Below the pieces are notes generated by a model, which was not told the origin of the DNA, did no database searches, and saw nothing but the letters and a program-made list of their open reading frames with translations. 64,000 nt of DNA, taken from positions 38,750 through 102,749 of the forward strand of contig NZ_BMQY01000015.1 of NCBI RefSeq assembly GCF_014648355.1. Direction: 5' to 3'. The position numbers and the translations under genes are program-made. The stretch comes from Couchioplanes azureus. GTDB taxonomy: Bacteria > Actinomycetota > Actinomycetes > Mycobacteriales > Micromonosporaceae. Shown here piece by piece: positions 32,806 through 40,999 of the stretch. Numbering within the stretch: the stretch's first letter is position 1; every line of letters begins with the position of its first letter.

Positions 32806-34710
32806 GTGAAGCGGTGGCGTTCCAGGCCCGGTGTCCTGCGCCGGTGGGTACGCGCGGACCAGGAAGGTTCGTTGCCGATCGCCATGCTGGTCACCTTGGT
32901 GGCCGTGTCGGCCGGCGCGGTGGCGACCCCCCTGGTCCTCGGCCAGGTCACCGACACGCGCACCACGGTACGCACCGGCGACGTCCTGCAGGCCGCCTCG
33001 GACGGCCTGGAGGCGGCCGTGGCGTCCGTGCGTGCCGCGGTCGTCCAGGGTTCTCCCGCCAAGCTTCCCTGCTTCGACGATCCCACCAAGGCCATCGTCG
33101 AACCTGCCGGCGACCCGGACTCCAGGGAGGGAGCCTTCTACTCGGTGACGTTGAAGTACTACAGTGCCGACCCGGCGCTTCCGGCCCAGGCGCCCATCAC
33201 CAGCTGCGCCACAGTACACGGGGCGTTCCCGGAGTACGTTCGGCTCACCTCGACCGGAACCCCGCGGAGCTCGGTCGCGGGGGAAGGCCGGCGAAGCCTG
33301 CAGGGCGACTACGAGATCCGCCCGGTCACGTCCGGCGCCGGCCCGAACACCGGCACCGGCCCGACCAGCCTGGCCCCGACGCCGAGTGCGACCTGGGGAC
33401 CGGAGTACGACGACTTCGTCAATCCGCGTCCGATCATGGCCTACACCACCACCCGTGGCGACGAGAAGTGTCTCGACCCCGGTAGCCAGCGGCCGGCACC
33501 CGGCACCGGCGTCACCCTGGAGACCTGCAACTCCGGCAACGTGCAGGACAACGGTTTCCGGCAGAACTGGTACTACCGGGAGGACCTCACGCTCGCCCTC
33601 GTGGCGGGCATCCTGTCCGGCACGGCCATGTGCCTCGACGCGGGCCCGCTCCCCGTGGCAGGCGTCAAGGTCACCACGCAGCCGTGCCTGAGCCCGCCGC
33701 CGATGCGCCAGCGCTGGTACTACAACGAGTTCGGCAACTACGAGATGGCGCGGGCCAAGGGCATCAACCCGAAGGACGCGGAGCTCAGCGGCCTGTGCCT
33801 GAACGTGGAGAGCCCCGGCAGGATCGGCTCTCCGATCGTGCTCGGCGGCGGCGCGAACTGCCGCAGCAAGACCTTCAGCAGCAGGCAGACCTTCAGCACC
33901 TACACGAAGATCGGTCCGGGCCAGGCCGGCAGCCGGACGCTGGACTGCACCGCCGACGCGGGTTACCCGTGTGTCGCGACCCAGCTGGTCAACAACGGTA
34001 TGCCGTCACGCTGCATCGACCGGTACACCACCTTCATGGCCAACATGGAGTGCGTGCAGGCGCCTGAGCTCGCCGCCGTGCGATGGACCCAACTGTGGCG
34101 GCTGCCGCAGTGGGCGGACGGCCCGGCCGGCGTGGTCGGTCCCATCGTCGCCTTCGATCCCGTCGGCAGGAATCCGTACTGCCTGACGACGGCAACGACA
34201 TGGCCCACGCTCGCGGCCTGCGATCCCAAGAAGCCGACGACGGCCCAGAAATGGCGGATCTACCGCCGGACCGGTAACGACTACACGCAGTTCCGCATCG
34301 TCGACGCCAACGGTAGGTGCCTCACCCACCCGAACGGCTCGTCCAGCGTGGGCTCGAGCGCACAGTTCTACTGGAACCAGGCGTCGTACCACTGGAAGCT
34401 CATCGTGGACACCTGCATCAACGCGAGCAACGACCCGAACAGCGTCGACCGGTTCAACCAGGCCTCCGTGCTGCGCCGGCAGAAGTGGAACGCCCCGATG
34501 CTGCTCGCCGCCAAGACGCCGGTGTCCCCCTCGCCGACGGCGGCGAGCCCGACGACGGCCGCGCCGATGCCGACGCTGCCCTCAACGTCGCCGTCGCCGT
34601 CGCCGTCGCCGTCCTCGTCGTCGTCATCGCCGCCGCCGAGTTCACCGGTGGTGCTGCACAACCTGACGCGGGTCGATCCGCCTGCATGGACCGGACCGCC
34701 CCACGGCTGA
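32806..34710 (+). CDS. Membrane-anchored PilX-like protein with ricin B-type lectin domains
   Basis: 634 residues from GTG 32806 (AGGGAG upstream). After a basic start there is one hydrophobic segment (GSLPIAMLVTLVAVSAGAVA) like PilX-type pilus proteins. Next comes an extracellular domain, then a long region (about 205-565) with repeated Cys and Trp features of ricin B lectin repeats: KCLDPGSQRPAPGTGVTLET, QNWYYRE, MRQRWYYNEF, TAQKWRIYRR and GRCLTHPNG. The C-terminus is a Ser/Pro linker (SPSPSPSPSS). It closes the pseudopilin operon and could be its sugar-binding tip. A 15-bp hairpin terminator follows. Confidence 0.8.
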   Translation: MKRWRSRPGVLRRWVRADQEGSLPIAMLVTLVAVSAGAVATPLVLGQVTDTRTTVRTGDVLQAASDGLEAAVASVRAAVVQGSPAKLPCFDDPTKAIVEPAGDPDSREGAFYSVTLKYYSADPALPAQAPITSCATVHGAFPEYVRLTSTGTPRSSVAGEGRRSLQGDYEIRPVTSGAGPNTGTGPTSLAPTPSATWGPEYDDFVNPRPIMAYTTTRGDEKCLDPGSQRPAPGTGVTLETCNSGNVQDNGFRQNWYYREDLTLALVAGILSGTAMCLDAGPLPVAGVKVTTQPCLSPPPMRQRWYYNEFGNYEMARAKGINPKDAELSGLCLNVESPGRIGSPIVLGGGANCRSKTFSSRQTFSTYTKIGPGQAGSRTLDCTADAGYPCVATQLVNNGMPSRCIDRYTTFMANMECVQAPELAAVRWTQLWRLPQWADGPAGVVGPIVAFDPVGRNPYCLTTATTWPTLAACDPKKPTTAQKWRIYRRTGNDYTQFRIVDANGRCLTHPNGSSSVGSSAQFYWNQASYHWKLIVDTCINASNDPNSVDRFNQASVLRRQKWNAPMLLAAKTPVSPSPTAASPTTAAPMPTLPSTSPSPSPSPSSSSSSPPPSSPVVLHNLTRVDPPAWTGPPHG

Positions 34711-34727
34711 CCTGCACGCGGTGACGT

Positions 34728-34761
34728 CCTCGCCATGGCCGGCTGCCCGGCCATGGCGAGG
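34728..34761. terminator. Bidirectional terminator after the pseudopilin/lectin operon
   Basis: A perfect 15-bp inverted repeat (CCTCGCCATGGCCGG) with loop CTGC lies between the convergent lectin and dihydrofolate-reductase-like genes. Confidence 0.92.
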
Positions 34762-34805
34762 GCCCGGCTCCGGCGGACGGCGGCGACGACGAGTGGTTGC
34801 GCTCT

Positions 34806-35450
34806 CTAGCGCCGGGTGAAGGTCAAGTGCGTGACGCCGCTCGGGCTCGTCACCGACTCCACCGCGAAACGGTCCTCGAGGCTCTCCAGGCCGTCCCAGA
34901 GGCGCACGCCCCGGCCCAGAACGATCGGGACCAGGACGACGTGCAGGTGGTCGATCAGGTCCGCCGCGAGGAACTGGCGGACCGTGCCGGGCCCGCCGCC
35001 GACGCGTACGTCCAGGCCGCCGGCCGCGTCACGCGCCATCGCGAGCGCCTCGGCCGGACTCGCGTCGACGAAGTGGAAAGTGGTGCCGCCCGCCATCGTC
35101 AGCGTCGGCCGTGGATGGTGGGTGAGCACGAAGACCGGTGTGTGGAACGGCGGATCGTCACCCCACCAGCCCTTCCACTCCTCGTCCTGCCACGCGCCCC
35201 GCTGCGGCCCGAACTTGTGGCGACCCATGATCTCGGCGCCGATGCCGGGCCCCCACGCCGTGGCGTACGCGTTGTCGACACCTTCGGTTCCGCCGTCCCT
35301 GCCGTTCATCGACCGGAACGCACGCGTCTCGAAGAACCACTCCATGAGCCGTACGCCCGCGTGCCCGAACGGCGCCTCCAGGCTCTGCCCCTCCCCGGTG
35401 GCGAACCCGTCCAGCGAGACCGCGAGGTTGTGCACCCGTACCTTCGACAT
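34806..35450 (-). CDS. Dihydrofolate reductase/RibD C-terminal family protein
   Basis: 214 residues. MSKVRVHNLAVSLDGFATGE is the usual start of RibD_C/DHFR-like proteins. GAEIMGRHKFG holds the MGR-type cofactor loop, and the C-terminal VRVGGGPGTVRQFLAADLID is the nucleotide-binding GGG turn. The family binds NADPH; true DHFR is unlikely because the folate-site residues differ. In actinomycetes these single-domain proteins are common and mostly uncharacterised. It is monocistronic. Confidence 0.88.
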   Translation of the reverse strand: MSKVRVHNLAVSLDGFATGEGQSLEAPFGHAGVRLMEWFFETRAFRSMNGRDGGTEGVDNAYATAWGPGIGAEIMGRHKFGPQRGAWQDEEWKGWWGDDPPFHTPVFVLTHHPRPTLTMAGGTTFHFVDASPAEALAMARDAAGGLDVRVGGGPGTVRQFLAADLIDHLHVVLVPIVLGRGVRLWDGLESLEDRFAVESVTSPSGVTHLTFTRR

Positions 35451-35543
35451 CGCCTCACTCTAGGCCCGTTCGCGGCCGGACATGTCGAGGCTGCCGGCGG
35501 GCCGAAGCCTGGACCGTTGCGGCTCCGAAGGGAGAGTGACCTC

Positions 35544-36116
35544 CTAGCCGGACTGCGAGGGCGACGGCAGCGGAATCAGGCGCGAGATTCGCTGGTTCAC
35601 GATCGTCTCCAGGGATCCTGAGCCCGGAACTCCGTCGGTGGCGACCTGGTGCAGATTCGTGGGAAAAATATCCTTCACGCTTTCCTCGTGCCCTTCGCCG
35701 TCGGCGGGAAGGGTGTACCGGAAATCCGGCCTGAATTGGACGGCGATCGGCGAGGTGAGCCCGGAAAGGCCGTCGGCTGTCGGCCCGGAGGTGCTGGTCC
35801 CCGTGGGGATCCATTTGCACACGACCCAGGCGTACACCTTTTCGACCCGTGCCATGTCGGTGGCCGCGGCGGGGGCGATGCCGATCAGTTTCGCGGCGCA
35901 GACGGGTCGCCGGCCCGGCTCCTGAGAAATCTCCGTGCGGAAGCGCGGATCTTGCTCCAGCGATCGGACCAGACGTTGCGTCACGTCCGCGGCCAGCGTG
36001 GGATCCGGAGGGAGGCCTGCCCTTTCGTCGTCGCGAGCGTCGATCCACACGGCAATTCCGGCCACTGCGACCACGATCGCGGCTGACCCGCCGATGGTCA
36101 GGACGCGCCTTCGCAC
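35544..36116 (-). CDS. Hypothetical secreted or membrane-anchored protein
   Basis: 190 residues. The N-terminus (MRRRVLTIGGSAAIVVAVAG) is a single anchor or signal peptide; a signal-peptidase site is not clear. The mature part is polar, with two cysteines (RRPVCAAKLI; YAWVVCKWIPTGT) that could form a disulfide, and ends in a Ser/Pro tail. Family not recognised. It is divergent from the three-gene unit that begins at 36519. Confidence 0.65.
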   Translation of the reverse strand: MRRRVLTIGGSAAIVVAVAGIAVWIDARDDERAGLPPDPTLAADVTQRLVRSLEQDPRFRTEISQEPGRRPVCAAKLIGIAPAAATDMARVEKVYAWVVCKWIPTGTSTSGPTADGLSGLTSPIAVQFRPDFRYTLPADGEGHEESVKDIFPTNLHQVATDGVPGSGSLETIVNQRISRLIPLPSPSQSG

Positions 36117-36518
36117 ATCGGTCTCCTTGCGGCGCGATCGAGGATGAGGTGCCTGACCATCTAAGCAACGGCGCCCGGTGTCCCGGGGCCGACTCGCGGT
36201 GACCGGGCTGGGATGTCCACCCCGGACGGCGGATGCGGCCGGCAGGGGAGTGATGGCGCGCGGCGGTCACAGTCCTGGCGGCATCGACCTTCCGGTCGCA
36301 GGCTGAATGCGGCGATGCGGCGATCAGTGGGCCGTTCGGCCACTCAGGCCGGACGATCATCCTTTATACGGAGGTTGAGGGAAAGAGGCATGGAAAAGGC
36401 GAAGGGCCCGCTGTTAGGCTCCTGCCACCCGACGATCGAATAGATGCCGATTCTGTTGTGGGCGCCGGGTGTCAAGCCATGTCTGCCGCGCTGTTCCAGC
36501 GAGGATTCGGTCACGCCC
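36117..36518. other. Divergent intergenic region, no supported gene
   Basis: Roughly 400 bp between the two divergent genes. It contains an AT-rich patch (TCCTTTATACGGAG near 36360) that could be a -10 element for the rightward unit, but no matching -35 is obvious. The longer reading of the next gene from 36444 would use part of this region. Confidence 0.45.
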
Positions 36519-37316
36519 GTGAATGATCAACACTTTCTCTCCTCGAATGAGGAATATGCGCGCCCTGGCGCGCCCTCCGGATTCACGCCTGCAGCGCAGT
36601 CCGATCCGCCACCCTGGATCGTGTCTCGGCCAGGCCCCGCGCACTATCCGCGGTCGACCGGTCGGCGTCGGCTCCTTCCTCTCGTGATGGGGTTGCTCGT
36701 CGTCGTGCTTGCTGCCGGCGGAGGCACCTGGTTTCTGCTGCGTCGCGGCGACGCGCCGCCGCCGGAGACCAGACCCGTGGCCGCCGTGCCGCCGGTCGAC
36801 GACGCCGAGGGGAGCGGTTCGGGCGTGGCCGTGACGCCCACCGACGACGCGGTCGTGGAAACGCCGGCTCCCGAGCGGACATCGACCGAGCCGGAGGCGG
36901 ATCCGCAGCAGGCGGCGCTCGCGCGGCTGGAGGAGATCAGCGACGACGACCTGACCGGCCTGTCGCTCGACAACCGGTACGTCGCCCAGCTGGCCTCGAA
37001 GAATCCCGGCATCCACGACGAGCTCCAGACGACGGCCGACGGCTCGCACACGTTCGAGGCCACCGACATCCTCGCCGAACATCAGCGGCTCAGGGACGAC
37101 CCGGCGAACGGCGACGTCCCGGTGGTGCTGCTGAGAAGCACCGACTTCGGTACGCAGCAGCTGTATCACGGCGCGCCGCTGTACGTGACGTTCGCTCTCG
37201 GCGACTTCCGCCACGAGCGGGACGTCCGCTCCTGGTGTGCCGCACGCTTCCCCGCCCTCTCGGTCGAGGCACGGGCCAACCAGTGCGCCGTCCGGCGCCT
37301 TCGCCCTCCGGCCTGA
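36519..37316 (+). CDS. Single-pass membrane protein, function unknown
   Basis: 265 residues from GTG 36519 (a longer frame from 36444 is possible). The N-terminal 50 residues are proline-rich and cytosolic. One membrane helix follows (LLPLVMGLLVVVLAAGGGTW) with a basic inner flank. Next comes an acidic Pro/Thr/Glu linker and an extracellular domain of about 130 residues with two or three cysteines near the end (SWCAARFPALSVEARANQCA). The domain is not recognised. It ends 33 bp before the next gene on the same strand and may form a unit with the membrane-protein/nucleosidase pair. Confidence 0.7.
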   Translation: MNDQHFLSSNEEYARPGAPSGFTPAAQSDPPPWIVSRPGPAHYPRSTGRRRLLPLVMGLLVVVLAAGGGTWFLLRRGDAPPPETRPVAAVPPVDDAEGSGSGVAVTPTDDAVVETPAPERTSTEPEADPQQAALARLEEISDDDLTGLSLDNRYVAQLASKNPGIHDELQTTADGSHTFEATDILAEHQRLRDDPANGDVPVVLLRSTDFGTQQLYHGAPLYVTFALGDFRHERDVRSWCAARFPALSVEARANQCAVRRLRPPA

Positions 37317-37349
37317 TCATCACACCCAGGCACTGACACAGGAGACCTC

Positions 37350-39062
37350 ATGACGTACCCGACCCAGCGTACGGACTCTCCGCGCACGTACTCGCGACCG
37401 GCGGCGCCGCCGTACCCGGAGGATCCGACGACGGCGACGCGGCACCTGTGCGCGGGGGCGTACCTGGACGACGCCTTCCGCAACGAATGTCTGCGGCAGG
37501 TCTACTACCAACCGCGCCGGGTCGTGGCCCCGTCCTTCGGGTTCGATGCGGTGCCGGTGTTGTCCCACTGCCTGCGTGCACGCAACGCCGCCATGGTTCG
37601 CGACTCGGCGATTCTCGGCACCGTGCTGGTCGCCGCCATCGCCTCGCCTGCGTCGCTTCTGCTCGTGCTGTCCAGCATGGCCACGTTGCAGGCGACGATC
37701 GCGACGTACCGTCTCGCCCGGGACATGATGCGCAAGCTCCGCAACGGGGAGTCGCTGCCCCTCGGTGCGCTGGTGCCCCGGGTCCTGCTGCTCGTCCTCG
37801 GCTGGACGCTGGCCAGCGTGGTCGGTGCGTTCGCGTCGACATCGCTGGTCAGCCAGGCGATGGGCTCGCTGGGCCAGGGCGGGATCGCGGGAGCGGACAC
37901 CGCCCTGACCGCAATGGCCGTGGGAAGTCTGTTCCTGGCACTGCTGATCTTCCTCTATCCGGTCGGCTTCAGCCTGTGGCGGCAGACGGAGCTCTCCCGG
38001 ATGGCGCCCGGCTCTCGCGTCACCCAACCGGTCCGCAACCCGCGGCTCGACGAGATCGCCCGGCAGCAGCGCGGCAACACGACGGTCTACAGCGGCTACA
38101 ACCAGTACGTCGGATCCGGCGACATCGTCGAGACGTGGGGCTTCGCGCAGCGCCTGGTGCGAGCCGTCCGCCCGCTGGCCCGGGAGGTCGACGGGATTCG
38201 CGCGGCGTTCAGCACCGGCGCCACGCCGACGGAGCGGGAGCGGGAGTTCGCGCAGCCGCCGTTCGACGCACAGGAGCTCGTCGACTATGTGCGGGCCCAC
38301 CTGTCGATGCTCCTGCCGCACCGGCAGGCCGAGGAACAGATCGCCGGTCTCACCGTGGAGGACCGGATCTGCCTGAGCGGCACCGAGGTCGGTCAGCTCC
38401 TGCCGCACACGCCTCCGGAGGTGATGGCGGCCGTGGTCCGCCATCCGACCACCCCGGCTCGCCACTACCTGGCCTGTCAGGTCTTCTCGTGGGGCGGCGA
38501 GCTGATCACGACGGTCCACGTGCACATCGCGGTCCAGGGCCGTTCGCTCTATCTCGAGCTCACCACGACCGCGTTGCCGCCGTGCGACGAGCGGTTCCGC
38601 ATCGTCGACACGGTGGAGGGCCACAGCTCGGTGGCCTGGTTGCGCGCCGTCACGACGGGTCTGGCCGACACCCCGCGAATGATCTGGCGATCGCCCGCCA
38701 ACCTGGCGGCGGCGCTGATCAACCTTGTGGCCGGGGCGGACAGCGGGCCGGCGGAGGAGGCGCGCCTGACACGCGGTTACGACTACGGCGCCCGGGTCGG
38801 CATCCGGGAGCTCGGGCGCGAGCCGGAGATGCGACTGCTGACCCAGCTCCAGGACGTCGCCAAGTACCAGAAGCTCATCGAGCGGCGGGTGATCGCCTCG
38901 GTCCTCGACTTCCTCGACGACCGGGAGATCGACACCGCCGAGTACCGCGCACGCGCGGCGTCGATCCTCAACGTCGACGGTGGCGTCCACAACTGGGGCG
39001 GCACCGTCACGAACAACGGCCCGGTGGCCGGCCGCGACGTACACGCCGGAGGCAATGCATGA
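37350..39062 (+). CDS. Actinobacterial membrane protein with C-terminal GGTVTNNGPVAGRD motif
   Basis: 570 residues; AGGAGA precedes ATG 37350. The N-terminal 75 residues are cytosolic and contain YLDDAFRNECLRQVYYQPRR, a sequence typical of a widespread but uncharacterised actinobacterial family. Four or so membrane helices follow (about 85-205). Then comes a large soluble part (about 210-545) with NTTVYSGYNQYVGSGDIVET, also a family hallmark. The last 25 residues are different: VDGGVHNWGGTVTNNGPVAG, then RDVHAGGNA. Almost the same segment starts the next protein. The ATGA overlap with the nucleosidase gene implies co-translation. Confidence 0.8.
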   Translation: MTYPTQRTDSPRTYSRPAAPPYPEDPTTATRHLCAGAYLDDAFRNECLRQVYYQPRRVVAPSFGFDAVPVLSHCLRARNAAMVRDSAILGTVLVAAIASPASLLLVLSSMATLQATIATYRLARDMMRKLRNGESLPLGALVPRVLLLVLGWTLASVVGAFASTSLVSQAMGSLGQGGIAGADTALTAMAVGSLFLALLIFLYPVGFSLWRQTELSRMAPGSRVTQPVRNPRLDEIARQQRGNTTVYSGYNQYVGSGDIVETWGFAQRLVRAVRPLAREVDGIRAAFSTGATPTEREREFAQPPFDAQELVDYVRAHLSMLLPHRQAEEQIAGLTVEDRICLSGTEVGQLLPHTPPEVMAAVVRHPTTPARHYLACQVFSWGGELITTVHVHIAVQGRSLYLELTTTALPPCDERFRIVDTVEGHSSVAWLRAVTTGLADTPRMIWRSPANLAAALINLVAGADSGPAEEARLTRGYDYGARVGIRELGREPEMRLLTQLQDVAKYQKLIERRVIASVLDFLDDREIDTAEYRARAASILNVDGGVHNWGGTVTNNGPVAGRDVHAGGNA

Positions 39063-39133
39063 TCATGATCAACGGCGGTGTGCACACGTTCGGCGGCACC
39101 GTCACGAACAACGGTCCGGTCGCCGGCCGAGAC
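38976..39133 (+). repeat. 63-bp coding direct repeat shared by two overlapping genes
   Basis: Copy A (38976-39038) encodes the end of the membrane protein and copy B (39071-39133) encodes the start of the nucleosidase. By my count 52 of 63 bases match and 18 of 21 residues are identical, with a 23-base identical core. The copies are in different reading frames relative to the chromosome but in the same register to their own genes. This indicates an intragenic duplication that ended up across the gene border, or convergent selection for a shared adapter. Confidence 0.85.
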
Positions 39134-39955
39134 GTCGTCTGGGGCAGCGCCCCGCGGACCGGCCCGGCGCCGCAGCGCCGAAGCGCGGACATCGGCATCC
39201 TGACCATCCTGGACGAGGAGATCCGCGCCGTACAGGCGGTGCTGCGGCAGATGGCCGACTACCACGAACGGCGGCTGAGCCACGGCCCGCTGGCCCGGGA
39301 GGCATGGCTTCCCGGGCGGGGCACACCGCGCATCCGCGTGGCCGCGGTGCAGGCCTTCACCCGTGGTACGAACTCGGCTGCGCTGGCATACCGGGGGCTG
39401 GTCGAGGAGTACCATCCCGCCGTCGTGCTGCTGGTCGGCATCGCCGGGGGCGTGGGCCGAGGTGTCGAGGTCGGCGACGTCGTACTGGCCGATGAGATCA
39501 TCTCGTACGACGCCCGGCGCGAAGCACCGGACGGCATCCACCGTCGTGGTCAGGCCCAGTCGGTCGCGGTCTCGCTCGGGTACCGCCTCAACGACTTCTG
39601 CGCCGCCACGCCGGCGGAGCAACGCCGGCCGGACGGGGAGTCGTTCCGGATCCACCGCGGACCGATCGGGACCGGCAACGCCGTCGTGACCGACGCTGGT
39701 TCGGAGATCCGCCGCTGGCTGCACCATTTCCACGAGAAAGTACTGGCGGTGGAAACGGAGGCCGCGGGAGTCGCGCAGTCGTTCCACGAAAGCGTGCGGC
39801 AGGATGCCGGTCTGCGCGGATGGCTGACTGTCCGTGGTATCTCGGACACCGCAGACCAGCACAAAGGTCATGCCTTTCACGACCTCGCCGCCCGCCACGC
39901 CGCCGAGGTGATGGGCATGCTCGTGCCGTACCTGGACTTCGGTCCGGCCGGATAG
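39059..39955 (+). CDS. MTAN/PNP-family nucleosidase with N-terminal adapter-like motif
   Basis: 298 residues; ATG 39059 has GGAGG and overlaps the upstream stop. Residues 3-25 (MINGGVHTFGGTVTNNGPV, then AGRDV) repeat the tail of the membrane protein. From about 45 on it is a nucleoside phosphorylase/nucleosidase (PNP_UDP_1) domain: GILTILDEEIRAVQA, VVLLVGIAGGVGRGVEVGDV, the ribose-binding VETEAAGVAQ, and the catalytic RGISDTAD. Such domains cleave N-glycosidic bonds of adenosine-type substrates; some are used as effectors in conflict proteins. The substrate is unknown. It is the last gene of the unit. Confidence 0.88.
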   Translation: MIMINGGVHTFGGTVTNNGPVAGRDVVWGSAPRTGPAPQRRSADIGILTILDEEIRAVQAVLRQMADYHERRLSHGPLAREAWLPGRGTPRIRVAAVQAFTRGTNSAALAYRGLVEEYHPAVVLLVGIAGGVGRGVEVGDVVLADEIISYDARREAPDGIHRRGQAQSVAVSLGYRLNDFCAATPAEQRRPDGESFRIHRGPIGTGNAVVTDAGSEIRRWLHHFHEKVLAVETEAAGVAQSFHESVRQDAGLRGWLTVRGISDTADQHKGHAFHDLAARHAAEVMGMLVPYLDFGPAG

Positions 39956-40006
39956 GGCCACTTCGCCGGCACAGGTCGTCCGGCTCGTCGCGCCGCCCTC
40001 GTCGGC

Positions 40007-40744
40007 TCACGACAACGCGTCGACGAGCTGGTTGGCCAGCTTCTCGTGCGCGGCGTAGGCATCCGGCACTGCCGATCGTTGCACGGCCTGCGCCGCGTCG
40101 CCCAGACTCCGGGACTCCCAGCCGGATGTCTTGAGCAGCCGCTCGTAGAAGGCATTCGCCGCATACCGCGGACTCATCAGCTGCGCCACAGTGCCCCAGC
40201 CCTGACTCGGACGCTGCTGGAAGACACCGAGCGAGTCGAAGTTCTGGCCGCTTCCCTCGTTCGGCCGGTCGAGCGACGCCGGGACGGACGGGTTGGCAAG
40301 GTTGCGCAGGCTCGATTCCTGCATTCCGGTCATCAGGGCCACCAGCATCGCCCGGCGGGGGAGACCACGCTGCCGAGCGACCTGCACGATCACCGCGGCA
40401 TTGTTCATCTGCACCTGATTGAGGCCCGCCACCGGTCGTGGTGGCCGGGTCGTCCTCGGCGAAGGGGCAGGAACCGCGGCTGACCTGGAGGGCGCGACCG
40501 GTGCCCGGGAGGCGCGCACCTCACCTCGCGTGGCGGCCGGCGGGGCGCTCGATCTCTGCTGGAGCGCGGCATCGATGGTGACCGGCGCCGTGGTCGCCGG
40601 GCCGGCGCCGTGGACGGCGACGATCCCGCCGACGGCGGCCGAGACGGCACTCATCGCCACCAGGACCAACACCCTGCGGCCTGACCGCCGAGCGCGGCGC
40701 CTGCCCTTTCGGCGCCGGCGCGGCGGCCAGTCCGTGTCGTACAT
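40007..40744 (-). CDS. Lytic transglycosylase-like exported protein
   Basis: 245 residues from ATG 40744; an open frame continues upstream, so the start is uncertain. A very basic N-terminus (RRRRKGRRRARRSGRR) precedes one membrane helix (VLVLVAMSAVSAAVGGIVAV), then a disordered Pro/Ser/Arg linker. The C-terminal 110 residues resemble a lysozyme-like fold: MLVALMTGMQESSLRNLANP contains the putative catalytic Glu, and FDSLGVFQQRPSQGWG is the matching substrate motif. This type occurs in actinomycete cell-wall hydrolases. It is convergent with the nucleosidase gene; the 255 bp upstream (40745-40999) contain nothing I can support. Confidence 0.7.
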   Translation of the reverse strand: MYDTDWPPRRRRKGRRRARRSGRRVLVLVAMSAVSAAVGGIVAVHGAGPATTAPVTIDAALQQRSSAPPAATRGEVRASRAPVAPSRSAAVPAPSPRTTRPPRPVAGLNQVQMNNAAVIVQVARQRGLPRRAMLVALMTGMQESSLRNLANPSVPASLDRPNEGSGQNFDSLGVFQQRPSQGWGTVAQLMSPRYAANAFYERLLKTSGWESRSLGDAAQAVQRSAVPDAYAAHEKLANQLVDALS

Positions 40745-40999
40745 GTCCGGCCGGGCTCCGGGCCATCGGTGCGCCCCGGGGTAGCTGTCGTGGCCCCCGC
40801 CACCACCGTGCGGGACGTACCCGACGCGCTGGCGCGGAACCCTGTCCGGCCCCCGGTACTTCGAGCGGGCTGCTGGATCGGATACTGCCGGATGATCCGA
40901 GAATGCCGGCGCCACGAACGCGACCACCCTTCCGCACACACCTGGGTCTGCCTGCGGTACGGCGCCCGTGCGGTCTCCGGATCACCATCGTGACGATCG

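Noticed and set aside
34560..34650. Short tandem GTCGCC-type repeats suggestive of a microsatellite or CRISPR
   Set aside because: They encode the Ser/Pro linker of the lectin protein; there are no spacers and the unit is too short.
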